DNA of 64,000 nt from Curvibacter microcysteis (GCF_028649435.1 NZ_JAQSIN010000005.1); one strand, 5' to 3'. Shown: positions 1 to 8,732, counted from the first letter of the stretch. Made by a program: numbers and translations. Notes: generated from the sequence alone by a model not told the origin.

Positions 1-762
1 GGCTTCCACCGACGCCCGGTGCTCGGTGCTGGTGTAGCAAATGCCTTGCGCCTGGCTGCCTTGCGCAAACACTTGTTGGGCCGACAGCTCGAAGCTCTGG
101 TTGAGGATGGTTTTGCCCAATGCCAATGCCGTCGGCGAGCCCTGGCTCAGCTCCGCAGCCCAGGCTTGGGCGTCCGCCACCAATCGGTCCGAGCTGGTCT
201 GGCGATCCACGATGCCCAGCGCCAGCGCCTCCTCTACATTGACCTTGCGGCCCGTGAAGATGAGTTCCTTGGCTTTGGGCAGGCCGACCCGGCGCGGCAG
301 GAAGTACATGCCCCCACCGTCCGGGATGATGCCGCGGTGAATGTAGGACCAGCTGAAGTTGGCCCACTCGTTGGCGATGATGAAGTCACAGGCCAGGGCC
401 GTGTCTGCGCCCAGGCCAGAGGCCGCACCGTTGACGGCGGCGATCGTCGGCTTGGGCATGGTGTGCAGCAGGGCTTGGGTGTGGTGCACGCGCTGTTGGC
501 GCTTCCAGCCATTGAAGCCAACTTCCCCCGCCGGCGCGTTCATGCGGCGCTGCATGCCGGCGATGTCACCACCGGCACAAAAGCCTTTGCCGTTCCCCGT
601 GAGCACCAGGGCGCGGATGGAGGTCGTGCTGCTGACGTGTTCCAGGGCTTCGATGAACTCGGAGCGCATGTCATCGCTCATGGCGTTGCGTTTTTCGGGA
701 CGGTTCAGTGCCAGGGTTGCAATGCCGTTGTTTTCGTGGAGTTCTAGGTATTGGAAGTTCAT
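1..762 (-). CDS. Enoyl-CoA hydratase/isomerase family protein (3' end outside window)
   Basis: Crotonase-fold enzyme, expected to hydrate or isomerise an acyl-CoA in the cytoplasm. The ATG is at 762 and 254 codons are readable with no stop, so the C-terminus lies beyond the window edge. Residues about 61-66 read GFCAGGD, the first oxyanion-hole segment. A second segment, AAVNGAASGLGADTALACD, lies at about 107-125. The stretch IIPDGGGMYFLPRRVG carries Asp where many hydratases have the catalytic Glu, as in PaaG-like isomerases, so the exact reaction is open. It starts 23 bp after the stop of the Bug receptor at 786-1784, so the two are probably one operon. Family assignment is certain; substrate is unknown. 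Confidence 0.9.
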   Translation of the reverse strand, partial: MNFQYLELHENNGIATLALNRPEKRNAMSDDMRSEFIEALEHVSSTTSIRALVLTGNGKGFCAGGDIAGMQRRMNAPAGEVGFNGWKRQQRVHHTQALLHTMPKPTIAAVNGAASGLGADTALACDFIIANEWANFSWSYIHRGIIPDGGGMYFLPRRVGLPKAKELIFTGRKVNVEEALALGIVDRQTSSDRLVADAQAWAAELSQGSPTALALGKTILNQSFELSAQQVFAQGSQAQGICYTSTEHRASVEA

Positions 763-785
763 GGGGCGTCCTGTTGACGGGTTGC

Positions 786-1784
786 TCAATCTGCGGTGAT
801 GTTGTTGTCTTTCACAACCTTGCGCCAACGGCCTTCTTCCCGTTTGGCGTAAGCGTCGAAGTCTTGTGGGGTGCCCCCCTTGATGACCAAGCCTTCGTTT
901 TCAAGTTGTTTTTTGAAGGCCTCGGTCTGGACCGCTTTGTTGGCCGCTGCGTTGAGCCGCGTGACGATGTCTTTGGGCGTGGCAGCGGGGGCGAACAGCC
1001 CGTACCAGCTGTCGGCCACGTAGCCTGGCACGCCACTTTCCGCAATCGTGGGCAGGTTGGCCAGGTTGCGCGCTTTGGAGCGGGCCTCGGTGGTCACCGC
1101 AATGGCGCGCAACTTGCCGCTTTCAATCAAGTTGCCCACGGCGGACGCGGTGGCAAACATCATGTCGACCTGGCCCCCCATCAAGTCCGTCAAGGCGGGG
1201 CCTGCGCCCCGGTAGGGGATGTGAAGAATGAAGGTGCCGCTCAGGTTCTTGAACAGCTCGCCGGCCAGGTGGGCCGAAGTGCCTGCGCCCTGCGATGCAA
1301 AGGAGAGCTTGCCCGGGCTGGCTTTGGCGGCGTTGATGATGTCCTGCACCGTTTTGTAGGGGCTCTTGGGGTTGACGACCAACACGTTCGGCGAGACCCC
1401 GACCAACATCACTGGCGCGAAGGCCTTGTCATGCGCGTAAGGCAATTTGGGTTGGATCGTGGGGTTGACGACGTGGGCCAGCGTGGCCATGACCAGGGTG
1501 TAGCCGTCGGGTGCACTCTTGGCCACCGCGTCGGTGCCGATGAGGGTGGCTCCGCCGGGTTTGTTCTCAATGATCACGGATTGACCCAGCTCCTGCCCCA
1601 TGGCCACGGACATGGAGCGCGCGACCAGGTCTGTGCCCCCCCCGGGGGCGAAGGGCACCACGATGCGGATCGGGCGTTCAGGGTAGGCCGCCCAGGTGGG
1701 TGACGAGGCCAGTCCGGTCGAGGACAGGCAAAGCGCCAGCAGCAATTGACGTCGCTGGACTGTGTGACGTGGTGTTGGGTTCAT
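786..1784 (-). CDS. Bug/TctC-family periplasmic solute-binding receptor
   Basis: A 332-residue tripartite tricarboxylate receptor that binds a small carboxylate in the periplasm. An N-terminal signal peptide ends near TWA-AYPERP (about residue 33). The family landmarks follow: VVPFAPGGGTD near 42-52, GQSVIIENKPGG, AKSAPDGYTLV, and the HIPYRGAGPALTDLMGGQVD strand. No TctA/TctB membrane partners are encoded nearby, so it probably works with permeases elsewhere or as a sensor component, as proposed for other Bug proteins. It precedes an enoyl-CoA hydratase in the same operon and is divergent from an IclR regulator with a palindrome in the shared promoter region. Ligand is not predictable. It is more like the receptor at 3816-4805 than the others here. 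Confidence 0.93.
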   Translation of the reverse strand: MNPTPRHTVQRRQLLLALCLSSTGLASSPTWAAYPERPIRIVVPFAPGGGTDLVARSMSVAMGQELGQSVIIENKPGGATLIGTDAVAKSAPDGYTLVMATLAHVVNPTIQPKLPYAHDKAFAPVMLVGVSPNVLVVNPKSPYKTVQDIINAAKASPGKLSFASQGAGTSAHLAGELFKNLSGTFILHIPYRGAGPALTDLMGGQVDMMFATASAVGNLIESGKLRAIAVTTEARSKARNLANLPTIAESGVPGYVADSWYGLFAPAATPKDIVTRLNAAANKAVQTEAFKKQLENEGLVIKGGTPQDFDAYAKREEGRWRKVVKDNNITAD

Positions 1785-1897
1785 GTCTCTGGTCTCCGTT
1801 GTGTACCGCTCGCGCTGGACCGTCCTCTGAGGCCGTTGAACGCATGCGAATTTGTAGCCTCAAGCGTAGTGGCTGACGCTTAGAATTGCACCCAGTC

Positions 1898-1916
1898 ATT
1901 TCCATCTGTTGGAAAT
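1898..1916. promoter_or_regulatory. Palindrome, likely IclR-type operator
   Basis: ATTTCCA-TCTGT-TGGAAAT is a perfect 7-bp inverted repeat with a 5-bp spacer. It lies between the divergent Bug receptor (start 1784) and the IclR gene (start 1931). E. coli IclR boxes use the same half-site words (TGGAAAT, ATTTCCA), there with a shorter gap and opposite order. Autoregulation plus control of the Bug-hydratase operon is the inference. Confidence 0.6.
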
Positions 1917-1930
1917 ATTGGGTCTATGGA

Positions 1931-2731
1931 ATGAGCAATCACCTGTCCACGGCGGGCCGAAAAGGCCACCACGAAGAGCCCCTTCTCAACCGGTCATTGG
2001 AGCGGGGCATTGAGATCCTGCGCGCCTTCCGGCCAGGCGCCGACCTGCTGGGCAATGGCGACATCGCTGAAAGAACAGGACTGTCCCGCGCCACCGTCAG
2101 CCGCCTGACGCAGACCCTGGTCGCGGTGGGGATTCTTCAGCACGACCGTGTGCAGAGGGCCTACCGCCTCGCGCCGATGGTGTTGAGTCTGGCCCATGCC
2201 ATGCGCTCGGGCTCACCCGTCATGCAGGTGGCGGCCCCCTTGATGCGCAAGGCCGCGGAGAGCCTGCGAATCAATGTCGGCTTGGCGGTGGCCGACCGCG
2301 ATGAAATGGTTTACTTGGAGTCGGTTCGGTACAACAAGAAAGTGGCCTTGCGCAGCGTGGTCGCGGGTCAGCGGGTCCCGATCGAGTTGACCTCTCTTGG
2401 TTTTGCCTACCTGTCCTCGCTTGGAGATGAAGAGCGCCAAAACACCCTGCTGCAGATCGCAGAAATCAGGCCGGCGTCCTGGCAAGAGGCGCAACTGGAG
2501 ATTCAGAAAGCGCTGCTGCACCATGCCAAGCATGGCTTTTGCGTGGCGTCCTGGCAGCCTGAAGTGGTGGCGGTCGCTGCCCCCTTGAGCATTGAGGGAC
2601 ACCCGGTTTTGGTGCTGAACATGAGCCTGTCCACCGCCAGTCCCATGCGGGCCGTGGCCAAGGAAATGGGCCCCAGCCTGTTGCGCTTGAAGCAGGAAAT
2701 CTCCTCGGCCTTGGCGTCGGCTCGTTTTTGA
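1931..2731 (+). CDS. IclR-family transcriptional regulator
   Basis: A 266-residue cytoplasmic regulator. The N-terminal winged helix-turn-helix (about residues 15-75, LNRSLERGIEILRAF then DIAERTGLSRATVSRLTQTL) is followed by the IclR effector domain, with the usual signature ending VAAPLSIEGHPVLVLNMS. The ATG at 1931 is chosen because the protein aligns from there and the operator-like palindrome at 1898-1916 would lie inside the gene if the upstream in-frame start at 1886 were used. It is divergent from the Bug/enoyl-CoA hydratase operon and so is its probable regulator. IclR proteins of this kind usually respond to aromatic or short organic acids. The ligand is unknown. Confidence 0.92.
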   Translation: MSNHLSTAGRKGHHEEPLLNRSLERGIEILRAFRPGADLLGNGDIAERTGLSRATVSRLTQTLVAVGILQHDRVQRAYRLAPMVLSLAHAMRSGSPVMQVAAPLMRKAAESLRINVGLAVADRDEMVYLESVRYNKKVALRSVVAGQRVPIELTSLGFAYLSSLGDEERQNTLLQIAEIRPASWQEAQLEIQKALLHHAKHGFCVASWQPEVVAVAAPLSIEGHPVLVLNMSLSTASPMRAVAKEMGPSLLRLKQEISSALASARF

Positions 2732-2743
2732 CGCCTTTGGGCT

Positions 2744-2771
2744 GGCGCGCAGGCTTCAGCCTGCAAACGCC
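2744..2771. terminator. GC hairpin between convergent genes
   Basis: GCAGGC-TTCA-GCCTGC (2749-2764) is flanked by GGCG and CGCC that can extend the stem. It lies between the convergent ends of the IclR gene and the Bug receptor at 2809. There is no U-tract on either side, so efficiency as an intrinsic terminator is uncertain. Confidence 0.4.
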
Positions 2772-2808
2772 AACCCCCGGATGGGCCTTCCTGGCTTCAG
2801 CCGCCCGC

Positions 2809-3792
2809 TCAGAAGTCGATGCGGATGCCGGCCTCTTTCACGACCTTGCCGATCTTGGCCAAGTCATCCGCGATCAATTGCTTGAACTGTGCCGGGCTGA
2901 ATTTCGTCGGGACAAAGGACGACTCTGCCAACTTGGCTTTCAGAGCGGGGGTCTCCACTGCTTTGGCAATCTCGGCGTTCAACCGGTCGGTGATCGCTGG
3001 GGGCAGATCGGCGGGGCCCCAAATGCCGTACCAGGACAAGAGCTCGAAGCCAGGCAGGGTACCTTCTGCCAGCGTGGGCACCTCCGGCAGCGACGCAACG
3101 CGTGTTTTGCTGGTCACGGCCAGCGGTCTCAGGCGACCCGCTTGCACAAAGGGCAGAACCCCAGGCATGGGCGAAATGGCCGCGGAGACATGACCCCCGA
3201 CCACATCGGTCAGTTGCGGCACAGCGCCCTTGTACGCCACGATTTCCATCTGCAGGCCCAGCGCACGGTTGAGGGTCTCTTCGCTCAGATGGCTGGTGGT
3301 CCCCAGCCCGGACGTGGCCCAGGTGTATTTCCCCGGGTTTGCTTTGGCCAGTTGAACCAATTCGCCGATGGACTTGGCCGGCACCTGGTTGTTGACGGCG
3401 AGGATCAGTGGCACATAGCCAATCTGGGCGATCGGTGTGAAATCGCGCTGTGCGTCGTAGGTCTTTTTGGCCATGACCAGCGGAAGATAGGTCTGGCTGG
3501 AGGCATTGAACAGCAGCGTGTAGCCGTCCGCTTTGGCCTTCTTCACGTTCATGGCGCCCAGCAAGCCCGAGGCCCCGGGGGTGTTCTCAATCACGATGGG
3601 CTGGCCCAATTGGCGTTGCAGCTGGTCTGCGACCAGCCGACCCACGCTGTCGATCGAGCCGCCCGGTGTGTACGGAATCACCATCCGAATCGGCTTGTTC
3701 GGGTAGTCCTGGGCTTGCGCGATGCCGCTGAGGTTCAGCGTTGTGCACAGGAGAGCCAGTTTCAAGATGCGCATGGCGCTTGCGTTGTTCAT
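2809..3792 (-). CDS. Bug/TctC-family periplasmic solute-binding receptor
   Basis: A 327-residue periplasmic receptor with a signal peptide (MRILKLALLCTTLNLSGIAQA, about residues 7-27) and then the Bug fold: MVIPYTPGGSIDSVGRL, GQPIVIENTPGASG, KADGYTLLF, and VAYKGAVPQLTDVVGGHV. The start at 3792 reads MNNASAM; the internal ATG 18 bp later is also possible. A much longer frame continues upstream to about 4848, but it runs out of frame through the preceding receptor gene and is not a fusion. It lies 23 bp after the receptor at 3816-4805, so two different Bug receptors share an operon. The two are only distantly alike and probably bind different ligands. Confidence 0.92.
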   Translation of the reverse strand: MNNASAMRILKLALLCTTLNLSGIAQAQDYPNKPIRMVIPYTPGGSIDSVGRLVADQLQRQLGQPIVIENTPGASGLLGAMNVKKAKADGYTLLFNASSQTYLPLVMAKKTYDAQRDFTPIAQIGYVPLILAVNNQVPAKSIGELVQLAKANPGKYTWATSGLGTTSHLSEETLNRALGLQMEIVAYKGAVPQLTDVVGGHVSAAISPMPGVLPFVQAGRLRPLAVTSKTRVASLPEVPTLAEGTLPGFELLSWYGIWGPADLPPAITDRLNAEIAKAVETPALKAKLAESSFVPTKFSPAQFKQLIADDLAKIGKVVKEAGIRIDF

Positions 3793-3815
3793 TGGGGATT
3801 CCCTGAGGTCTCGTG

Positions 3816-4805
3816 TTACTTGGTGATCACGTCGGCTTTGACGAGCTTGGACCAGCGCGCCATTTCGGCGCGCACAAAGTGCTCGTACTCCGCCGGGGTG
3901 CCGGTCTGAGACACCATGCCCTCTTGCACCAGCTTGGCCTTGAAGAGCTCGCTTTGGGCGGCTTTGCGCGTGGCGGCATTGAGCTTTTGAATCACATCGG
4001 CCGGTGTTCCTGCGGGGGCGTGCAAGCCGTACCAACCCTCGGAGGCGTAGCCAGGCACCCCCGCTTCGGTCATCGTGGGCAGGCTGGGATAGGCACTTGA
4101 GCGGGTGGCGGATGTCACCGCCAAGGCCCTCAATTTCCCGTTGTCGACAAATACACCGACCGATCCGGAGGTGCCAAACAACAGGTCGATCTGGCCACCC
4201 AGCAGGTCCGTGAGGGCCGCGGCCGAGCCTTTGTAGGTCACATGCTGGATCTGCACTTTGGCCAGGTCCGCAAACAGTGCCCCGGCGAGGTGGGAAGAGG
4301 TGCCGTTGCCGGGGGAGGCATACGACAGTCGATTGGGCTTGGCTTTGGCCGCCTCCAGGATGTCTTTGACGGATTTGTAGGGGCTGTCCGCGCGAACCAC
4401 CAACACATTGGGCGAACGAACCACCAGGGACACCGGGACAAAGTCTTTCTCGGTCGAGTAAGGCAGTTTTTCCATCAGGCTTGGATTGACCGAGTGCGCA
4501 ATGGACGACACCAACAAGGTGTAGCCGTCCGGCGCACTCTTGGCCACGATGTCGGAGCCAATGATGGTGCCGCCGCCTGGTTTGTTTTCGACAAAGACCG
4601 ACTGACCGAGTGTTTTTGAAAGCTCCGCCACGAGGGTGCGTCCAATGAGGTCGGCACCGCCGCCCGGCGAAAACGGCACCACCAGTTTGATGGGTTTGTC
4701 TGGGAAGGCGGCATGGGCCGCGCTCCATCCCAGCGCCAAGAGGGCGCAGAGCGAGGCAACCGATTGGCCACAGGCCCTGATTGAGCGATGAATTGAGTCT
4801 TTCAC
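3816..4805 (-). CDS. Bug/TctC-family periplasmic solute-binding receptor (GTG start)
   Basis: A 329-residue receptor. The start is taken as GTG at 4805 because AGGAGA sits 6 nt upstream and the next codons give a normal charged n-region (KDSIHRSIRACGQ) and a hydrophobic signal segment ending AAHA-AFPDKP. Family motifs are VVPFSPGGGADLIGRTL, GQSVFVENKPGG, AKSAPDGYTLL and TYKGSAAALTDLLGGQID. It shares an unusual run (SPNVLVV followed by SPYK) with the receptor at 786-1784, suggesting these two are recent paralogues. It is first gene of a two-receptor operon with 2809-3792. No transporter membrane subunits are adjacent. Confidence 0.9.
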   Translation of the reverse strand: MKDSIHRSIRACGQSVASLCALLALGWSAAHAAFPDKPIKLVVPFSPGGGADLIGRTLVAELSKTLGQSVFVENKPGGGTIIGSDIVAKSAPDGYTLLVSSIAHSVNPSLMEKLPYSTEKDFVPVSLVVRSPNVLVVRADSPYKSVKDILEAAKAKPNRLSYASPGNGTSSHLAGALFADLAKVQIQHVTYKGSAAALTDLLGGQIDLLFGTSGSVGVFVDNGKLRALAVTSATRSSAYPSLPTMTEAGVPGYASEGWYGLHAPAGTPADVIQKLNAATRKAAQSELFKAKLVQEGMVSQTGTPAEYEHFVRAEMARWSKLVKADVITK

Positions 4806-5052
4806 GAGAGTCTCCTGAGTGGGGGGAACTGCGGTTGGCTGAGGCCAATCTCTTGGCAGTGGGGATGCCGGGCCGCGTCGCAGGTGGCGCTGACGCAAGC
4901 CATCCGGGGCAGGCCGTGTGGGTGCGGCGCGGTGCGCCAGGGACGCGTGAGATCCGCCCGGTGGTGGTGACGGAGCAAGCCGAAGCCAGGGCATGGCATT
5001 CAAGTCCTCCGGGGGATCGGAGGGGCCCCCGGTCGGCTTGGTCGGGGCCTGG

Positions 5053-5919
5053 CTAGGCCTGGGCGCGCGCGCTGTAAACCGCCCGCGCAAACGCGGCAAT
5101 GGCATCGGCCATGGCCTGTGGTTGCTCGGGTGCCATGGCATGCCCTGCGTCTGGGATCACCTGCACGGTCACGCGGTCCCCCAAGTAGGGCTTCATGACA
5201 TTGGGCACGACGACGGCATCGTGTTCAGCTTGCAGGTCCAGGATGGGGACTTGTGTACCGGCTGAGAAATAGTCGTCGATCGGGGTGGTCTTGCGCGCAT
5301 GGCTCTGCGCTTCGTGCGCAGCGGCGCTCCAGCCGTCCAACCAAACACGCGGGTCATGCCCTGGCGCGAAGAAGGCGCGACGCAAGCAATCAAGGCGTTG
5401 TTCTTCCGGCAGGCTCAGGTCGCCGGCGCCGTCAATGGCGTCGCGCAGCCGACCATAAGGTTTCTCCGTCGATCCTGGCGGGAGCTTGCCAGCCGAGGCG
5501 GCCGCCATCACCACCCCGCACACCAGATCGGGGCGGTCTGCGGCCAGCGTGCGTGCGGGCTGGCTGCCCCAGGCATGGCCCACGACCACCAGCGGGCCGG
5601 TGTTCTCTTGATCCAGGACGGCGGCCACATCGGCGGCGAAGTCATGCAGGCTGAGTTCGTGCATCGGCCCTTGGCTCTGGCCGATGCCACGGGGTTCTGG
5701 TCGGATCACGCGAAAGCCGTCGTTTTGCAACAGCGCCGCCACAACGTCATAGTCGCGGCCAGATCGAGCCAATGACGGCAGGATACAAATCGCGGGACCA
5801 GTCCCCTGGTCTGCGTATTCGATTTGAACGTCGGTGGAGGCGCCGTTGGGGCGGTAGCGTGCGATTCGACGCAGGCTTGTCTCTTGGTCTTGGTGGGTCA
5901 TGGCGCGAGTATTTGCCAT
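5053..5919 (-). CDS. Alpha/beta-hydrolase fold protein with Ala at the nucleophile position
   Basis: A 288-residue cytoplasmic alpha/beta-hydrolase. The strand after the HG region reads GRDYDVVAALLQNDGFRVIRPEPRGIGQSQGP, and the nucleophile elbow reads VVVGHAWGSQ. The usual G-x-Ser-x-G (or G-x-Asp-x-G) thus has Ala in the catalytic position; the DNA codon is GCC. A candidate acid (ILDLQAEHDAVV) and a histidine (DAGHAMAPEQP) are present. It may be a cofactor-independent lyase, a dioxygenase-like member or a non-catalytic binding protein, rather than a serine hydrolase. The start at 5919 gives MANTRAMTHQ; the ATG at 5901 is an alternative. It is followed 250 bp downstream by Bug receptor genes on the same strand. 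Confidence 0.85.
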   Translation of the reverse strand: MANTRAMTHQDQETSLRRIARYRPNGASTDVQIEYADQGTGPAICILPSLARSGRDYDVVAALLQNDGFRVIRPEPRGIGQSQGPMHELSLHDFAADVAAVLDQENTGPLVVVGHAWGSQPARTLAADRPDLVCGVVMAAASAGKLPPGSTEKPYGRLRDAIDGAGDLSLPEEQRLDCLRRAFFAPGHDPRVWLDGWSAAAHEAQSHARKTTPIDDYFSAGTQVPILDLQAEHDAVVVPNVMKPYLGDRVTVQVIPDAGHAMAPEQPQAMADAIAAFARAVYSARAQA

Positions 5920-5979
5920 GCCCCGCCGCGTCCAAATCCGTTGGCGTCTATACCAGCTATGTCTTTTGGCTATCCGCCT

Positions 5980-8265
5980 TCAACTGGGGCGCAGTTGCTG
6001 GCGCACCGGCAGGGAGCGGATGCGACGGCCCGTGGCTGCAAAGATGGCGTTGGTCAGCGCCGGTGCCACCGGGGGCAGGGGGGGCTCGCCCACGCCGCCG
6101 GGGGGCAGGTTCGGCTGGCCGCCGACCAGGTGGGTGCGAATCACCTTGGGGGACTGGAGCAGGCGCAGAACCTCGTAGTCGTGGTAGTTGCTTTGTTGCA
6201 CTCGGCCGTTCTGGAAGGTGATCTCGCCGGTCAGCGCCAGTGACAGCCCCATCACAGCCGCCCCTTCCATTTGGGCCCGGATGCGCTCTGGGTTGACCTG
6301 AGGTCCGCAGTCCAGGGCCATGTCCACCGCCTCCACCTTGAGCTCGCCTTGGGGGCTGATCGCCACCTCGACCACGGTCGCCGTGTAGGTCACGAAGCTG
6401 TAGGCAAATGCCAGACCCAGCCCCCGGCCCTTGGGCAGTTGGCGTCCCCAGCGTGCGCCACGCGCCGCGGCCTCGATGACTGCGCGCAGGCGCCCTGTGT
6501 CGATGGGGTACTCGACCGGCGATTCGCTGTAGTTGAAGACATCCGACAGCGTGCCGGGGTCAATCTGGCGGTCTGGTCCCAGCAGCGCCAGGGCGTACTT
6601 CAGCGGGTCTTGCCGCGCCCGGTGGGCCAATTCGTTGACGAAGCTCTGGGTGGCAAACACATGGGGGATGTTGGCCACAGAGCGAAACCAACCGATGCGT
6701 GCATGGGCCGCCACCTCGGCACGCTCCACCCGGACGTGGGGCACGGCAAAGGGCATGTTGGTGGCTGACATGCCGGTCTCGAAGGGGGCTGCCGCCTTCG
6801 AGCCCGGCGCGAACAAGGAGGTGATGGAGGGCGCGGCCGTGCGGTGCAGCCACGCTTCGGGCAGGCCGTCCGCCTGGAGGGCTGCCTCCAGGTGGTCCAG
6901 TGACACGGCGTGGTAGTAGCTGTGGCGGATGTCGTCTTCCCGCGTCCAGACCAGCTTGACGGGGGTGTCGGGCAGGGCCTTGGCGACCAGGGCGGCCTCT
7001 GTCACGTAGTCGGGCTTGGACTTGCGGCCAAAGCCGCCGCCCAGCAGCAACACGTTGACCTTCACTTGGGCTGGGGCCAGCCCCAGGGCGGCCGCCACAC
7101 CATCCAGAGCCGCTTGCGGGTTCTGTGTGGAGGTCCAGATTTCGCAGCCTTGGGGCGTGACCCGCGCCGTGGCCACCGGAGGTTCCATCGTGGCGTGGGT
7201 GAGGTGTGGCACGAAGTAGTCAGCTGAGAACCGGCGCTGTGCCGGCGCGTCCTGGATGACCTTGGGGGCATCCCCGTGGTTGCGATAGACGGTGCCGGGC
7301 GATTGGACCGCTCGCGCCTGTTCGCGCCGGAAGGCCGCCGAGTCGTAGTGGCCATTGGGGCCATCCTCCCATTGCGGGTTCAGGGCTTGGCGGCCTTGCA
7401 ACGCGGCCCAGGTGTTGCTTGCCACCACGGCAATGCCGCCCAGGGGCTGGAACACTGGCGCGCCCTCGAAACCTGGAATCTCGATCACTTTCAGGACCCC
7501 GGGCACTTGGCGAGCCGCGGCCAGGTCGGCTTGCTTGAGCCGCCCGCCGACCACAGGGGGCCGGGCCACCACGGCAAACACCATGCCCGGCAGATGCATG
7601 TCCATGCCGTAGCGGGCCTGGCCCCGGCTGATGGCCACCTGGTCGATGGGCTGGGTTTTGCCATGGCCCACGTAGCGCCAGTCTTTGGGGTCCTTGAGTT
7701 GAATCTGCTCGCGTTGTGGCACCGGCTGTTGGGCCGCATCGGCCGCCAGCTCGCCATAGCCCAGGCGCCGACCGGAAGGGGTGTGAATCACCTCATGCAA
7801 GACGGCCTTGACCTCGCTGGGCGGGACCGACCAGCGTGCCGCTGCGGCGGCCTCCAGCATCTGGCGGGCGGCGGCGCCCACGCGGCGCATGGGCGCCAGG
7901 AAGTGGCGGACACTGCGTGAACCGTCCACATTCTGGTTACCGTAGCGCGCTTCGTCCGCGGGGGCTTGGACGACCTGCACACGGTCCCATCGCGCTTCCA
8001 ATTCGTCGGCCACGATCATCGGCAAAGTGGTGCGCACGCCCGTGCCCATCTCGGCCCGGTGGGCCACGATGGTCACGGTGCCGTCTGCGGCAATGGAGAC
8101 AAAGACGTGGGGGTTGTCGACCGTGCCGCCGGGCATGGCGTCGGCGCCAAATTTCTGGGGTTCGGCGGCTTGGGTCGCGGTGTCCAGGCCCATCGCCAGG
8201 GTGAAGGGGGCAGCCGACAGTTGCAGGAAGCGGCGGCGCAGCAAGCGGGGGGCGTTTGGGTTCAT
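5980..8265 (-). CDS. Molybdenum hydroxylase large subunit, IorB-like (Tat-exported)
   Basis: A 761-residue molybdopterin-binding subunit of the xanthine dehydrogenase/isoquinoline 1-oxidoreductase beta family, oxidising aldehydes or N-heterocycles with water as oxygen donor. A twin-arginine signal (LLRRRFLQLS, residues about 8-17) predicts folded export to the periplasm with its Fe-S partner. Molybdopterin-contact segments include LLLGGGFGRKSKPDY in mid-protein, and the C-terminal GGVGEPPLPP carries the catalytic Glu near residue 727. The start codon overlaps the stop of the 2Fe-2S subunit gene by 4 bp (ATGA), so the two are translationally coupled. The cytochrome c subunit that often completes such periplasmic enzymes is not in this window. 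Confidence 0.92.
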   Translation of the reverse strand: MNPNAPRLLRRRFLQLSAAPFTLAMGLDTATQAAEPQKFGADAMPGGTVDNPHVFVSIAADGTVTIVAHRAEMGTGVRTTLPMIVADELEARWDRVQVVQAPADEARYGNQNVDGSRSVRHFLAPMRRVGAAARQMLEAAAAARWSVPPSEVKAVLHEVIHTPSGRRLGYGELAADAAQQPVPQREQIQLKDPKDWRYVGHGKTQPIDQVAISRGQARYGMDMHLPGMVFAVVARPPVVGGRLKQADLAAARQVPGVLKVIEIPGFEGAPVFQPLGGIAVVASNTWAALQGRQALNPQWEDGPNGHYDSAAFRREQARAVQSPGTVYRNHGDAPKVIQDAPAQRRFSADYFVPHLTHATMEPPVATARVTPQGCEIWTSTQNPQAALDGVAAALGLAPAQVKVNVLLLGGGFGRKSKPDYVTEAALVAKALPDTPVKLVWTREDDIRHSYYHAVSLDHLEAALQADGLPEAWLHRTAAPSITSLFAPGSKAAAPFETGMSATNMPFAVPHVRVERAEVAAHARIGWFRSVANIPHVFATQSFVNELAHRARQDPLKYALALLGPDRQIDPGTLSDVFNYSESPVEYPIDTGRLRAVIEAAARGARWGRQLPKGRGLGLAFAYSFVTYTATVVEVAISPQGELKVEAVDMALDCGPQVNPERIRAQMEGAAVMGLSLALTGEITFQNGRVQQSNYHDYEVLRLLQSPKVIRTHLVGGQPNLPPGGVGEPPLPPVAPALTNAIFAATGRRIRSLPVRQQLRPS

Positions 8266-8732
8266 GCTTTGTCTCCGGCCAGACGGCGGGCAGCGAGGTG
8301 GATGGCGGCGCGAATGCGTGGGTAGGTGCCGCAGCGGCACAGGTTGCCGCTCATGGCGTTGTCGATCTGGAGGTCATTGGGCCGTGGGGTGGTCTTCAGC
8401 AGCGCCACCGCCGACATGATCTGGCCGGCCTGGCAGTAGCCGCACTGCGCCACGTTCAGGTCCACCCAGGCCTGCTGAACCACGCGCCCGACCTTGTCGT
8501 TGTGCATGTGCTCGATGGTGTGGATGGCCTGGCCCTTGGTCGATCCCACCGGGGTCAGACAAGCGCGGGTGGCCTGGCCATTGACATGGACCGTGCAGGC
8601 GCCGCACAGCGCCATGCCACAACCGAATTTGGTGCCGGTCATGCTGAGTTCATCGCGCAACACCCAGAGCAAGGGTGTTTCATCTGACGCGCTGGTTTGG
8701 CGCGTTTGCTCGTTGATTTTGAGTGGGGTCAT
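8262..8732 (-). CDS. 2Fe-2S subunit of molybdenum hydroxylase, IorA-like
   Basis: A 156-residue electron-transfer subunit with two [2Fe-2S] centres. The plant-ferredoxin-type cluster motif is FGCGMALCGACTVHVNG followed by a fourth Cys (RAC); the second, alpha-helical cluster is QCGYCQAGQ then NLCRCGTYPRI. It lacks its own signal peptide, as expected if it is carried through the Tat pathway by the large subunit. The start at 8732 (MTPLKINEQ) is preferred to upstream in-frame starts because it gives normal family length. The gene is immediately upstream of and overlaps the large-subunit gene. Electron acceptor is unknown. Confidence 0.92.
   Translation of the reverse strand: MTPLKINEQTRQTSASDETPLLWVLRDELSMTGTKFGCGMALCGACTVHVNGQATRACLTPVGSTKGQAIHTIEHMHNDKVGRVVQQAWVDLNVAQCGYCQAGQIMSAVALLKTTPRPNDLQIDNAMSGNLCRCGTYPRIRAAIHLAARRLAGDKA

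Noticed and set aside
2809..4848. One long leftward frame that would fuse a receptor to 350 upstream residues
   Set aside because: The upstream part is an out-of-frame reading of the neighbouring receptor gene; the true start at 3792 has a normal signal peptide.
4806..5052. Possible small gene in the gap upstream of the tandem receptors
   Set aside because: Open frames here lack ribosome sites and coding character; only a promoter is expected.
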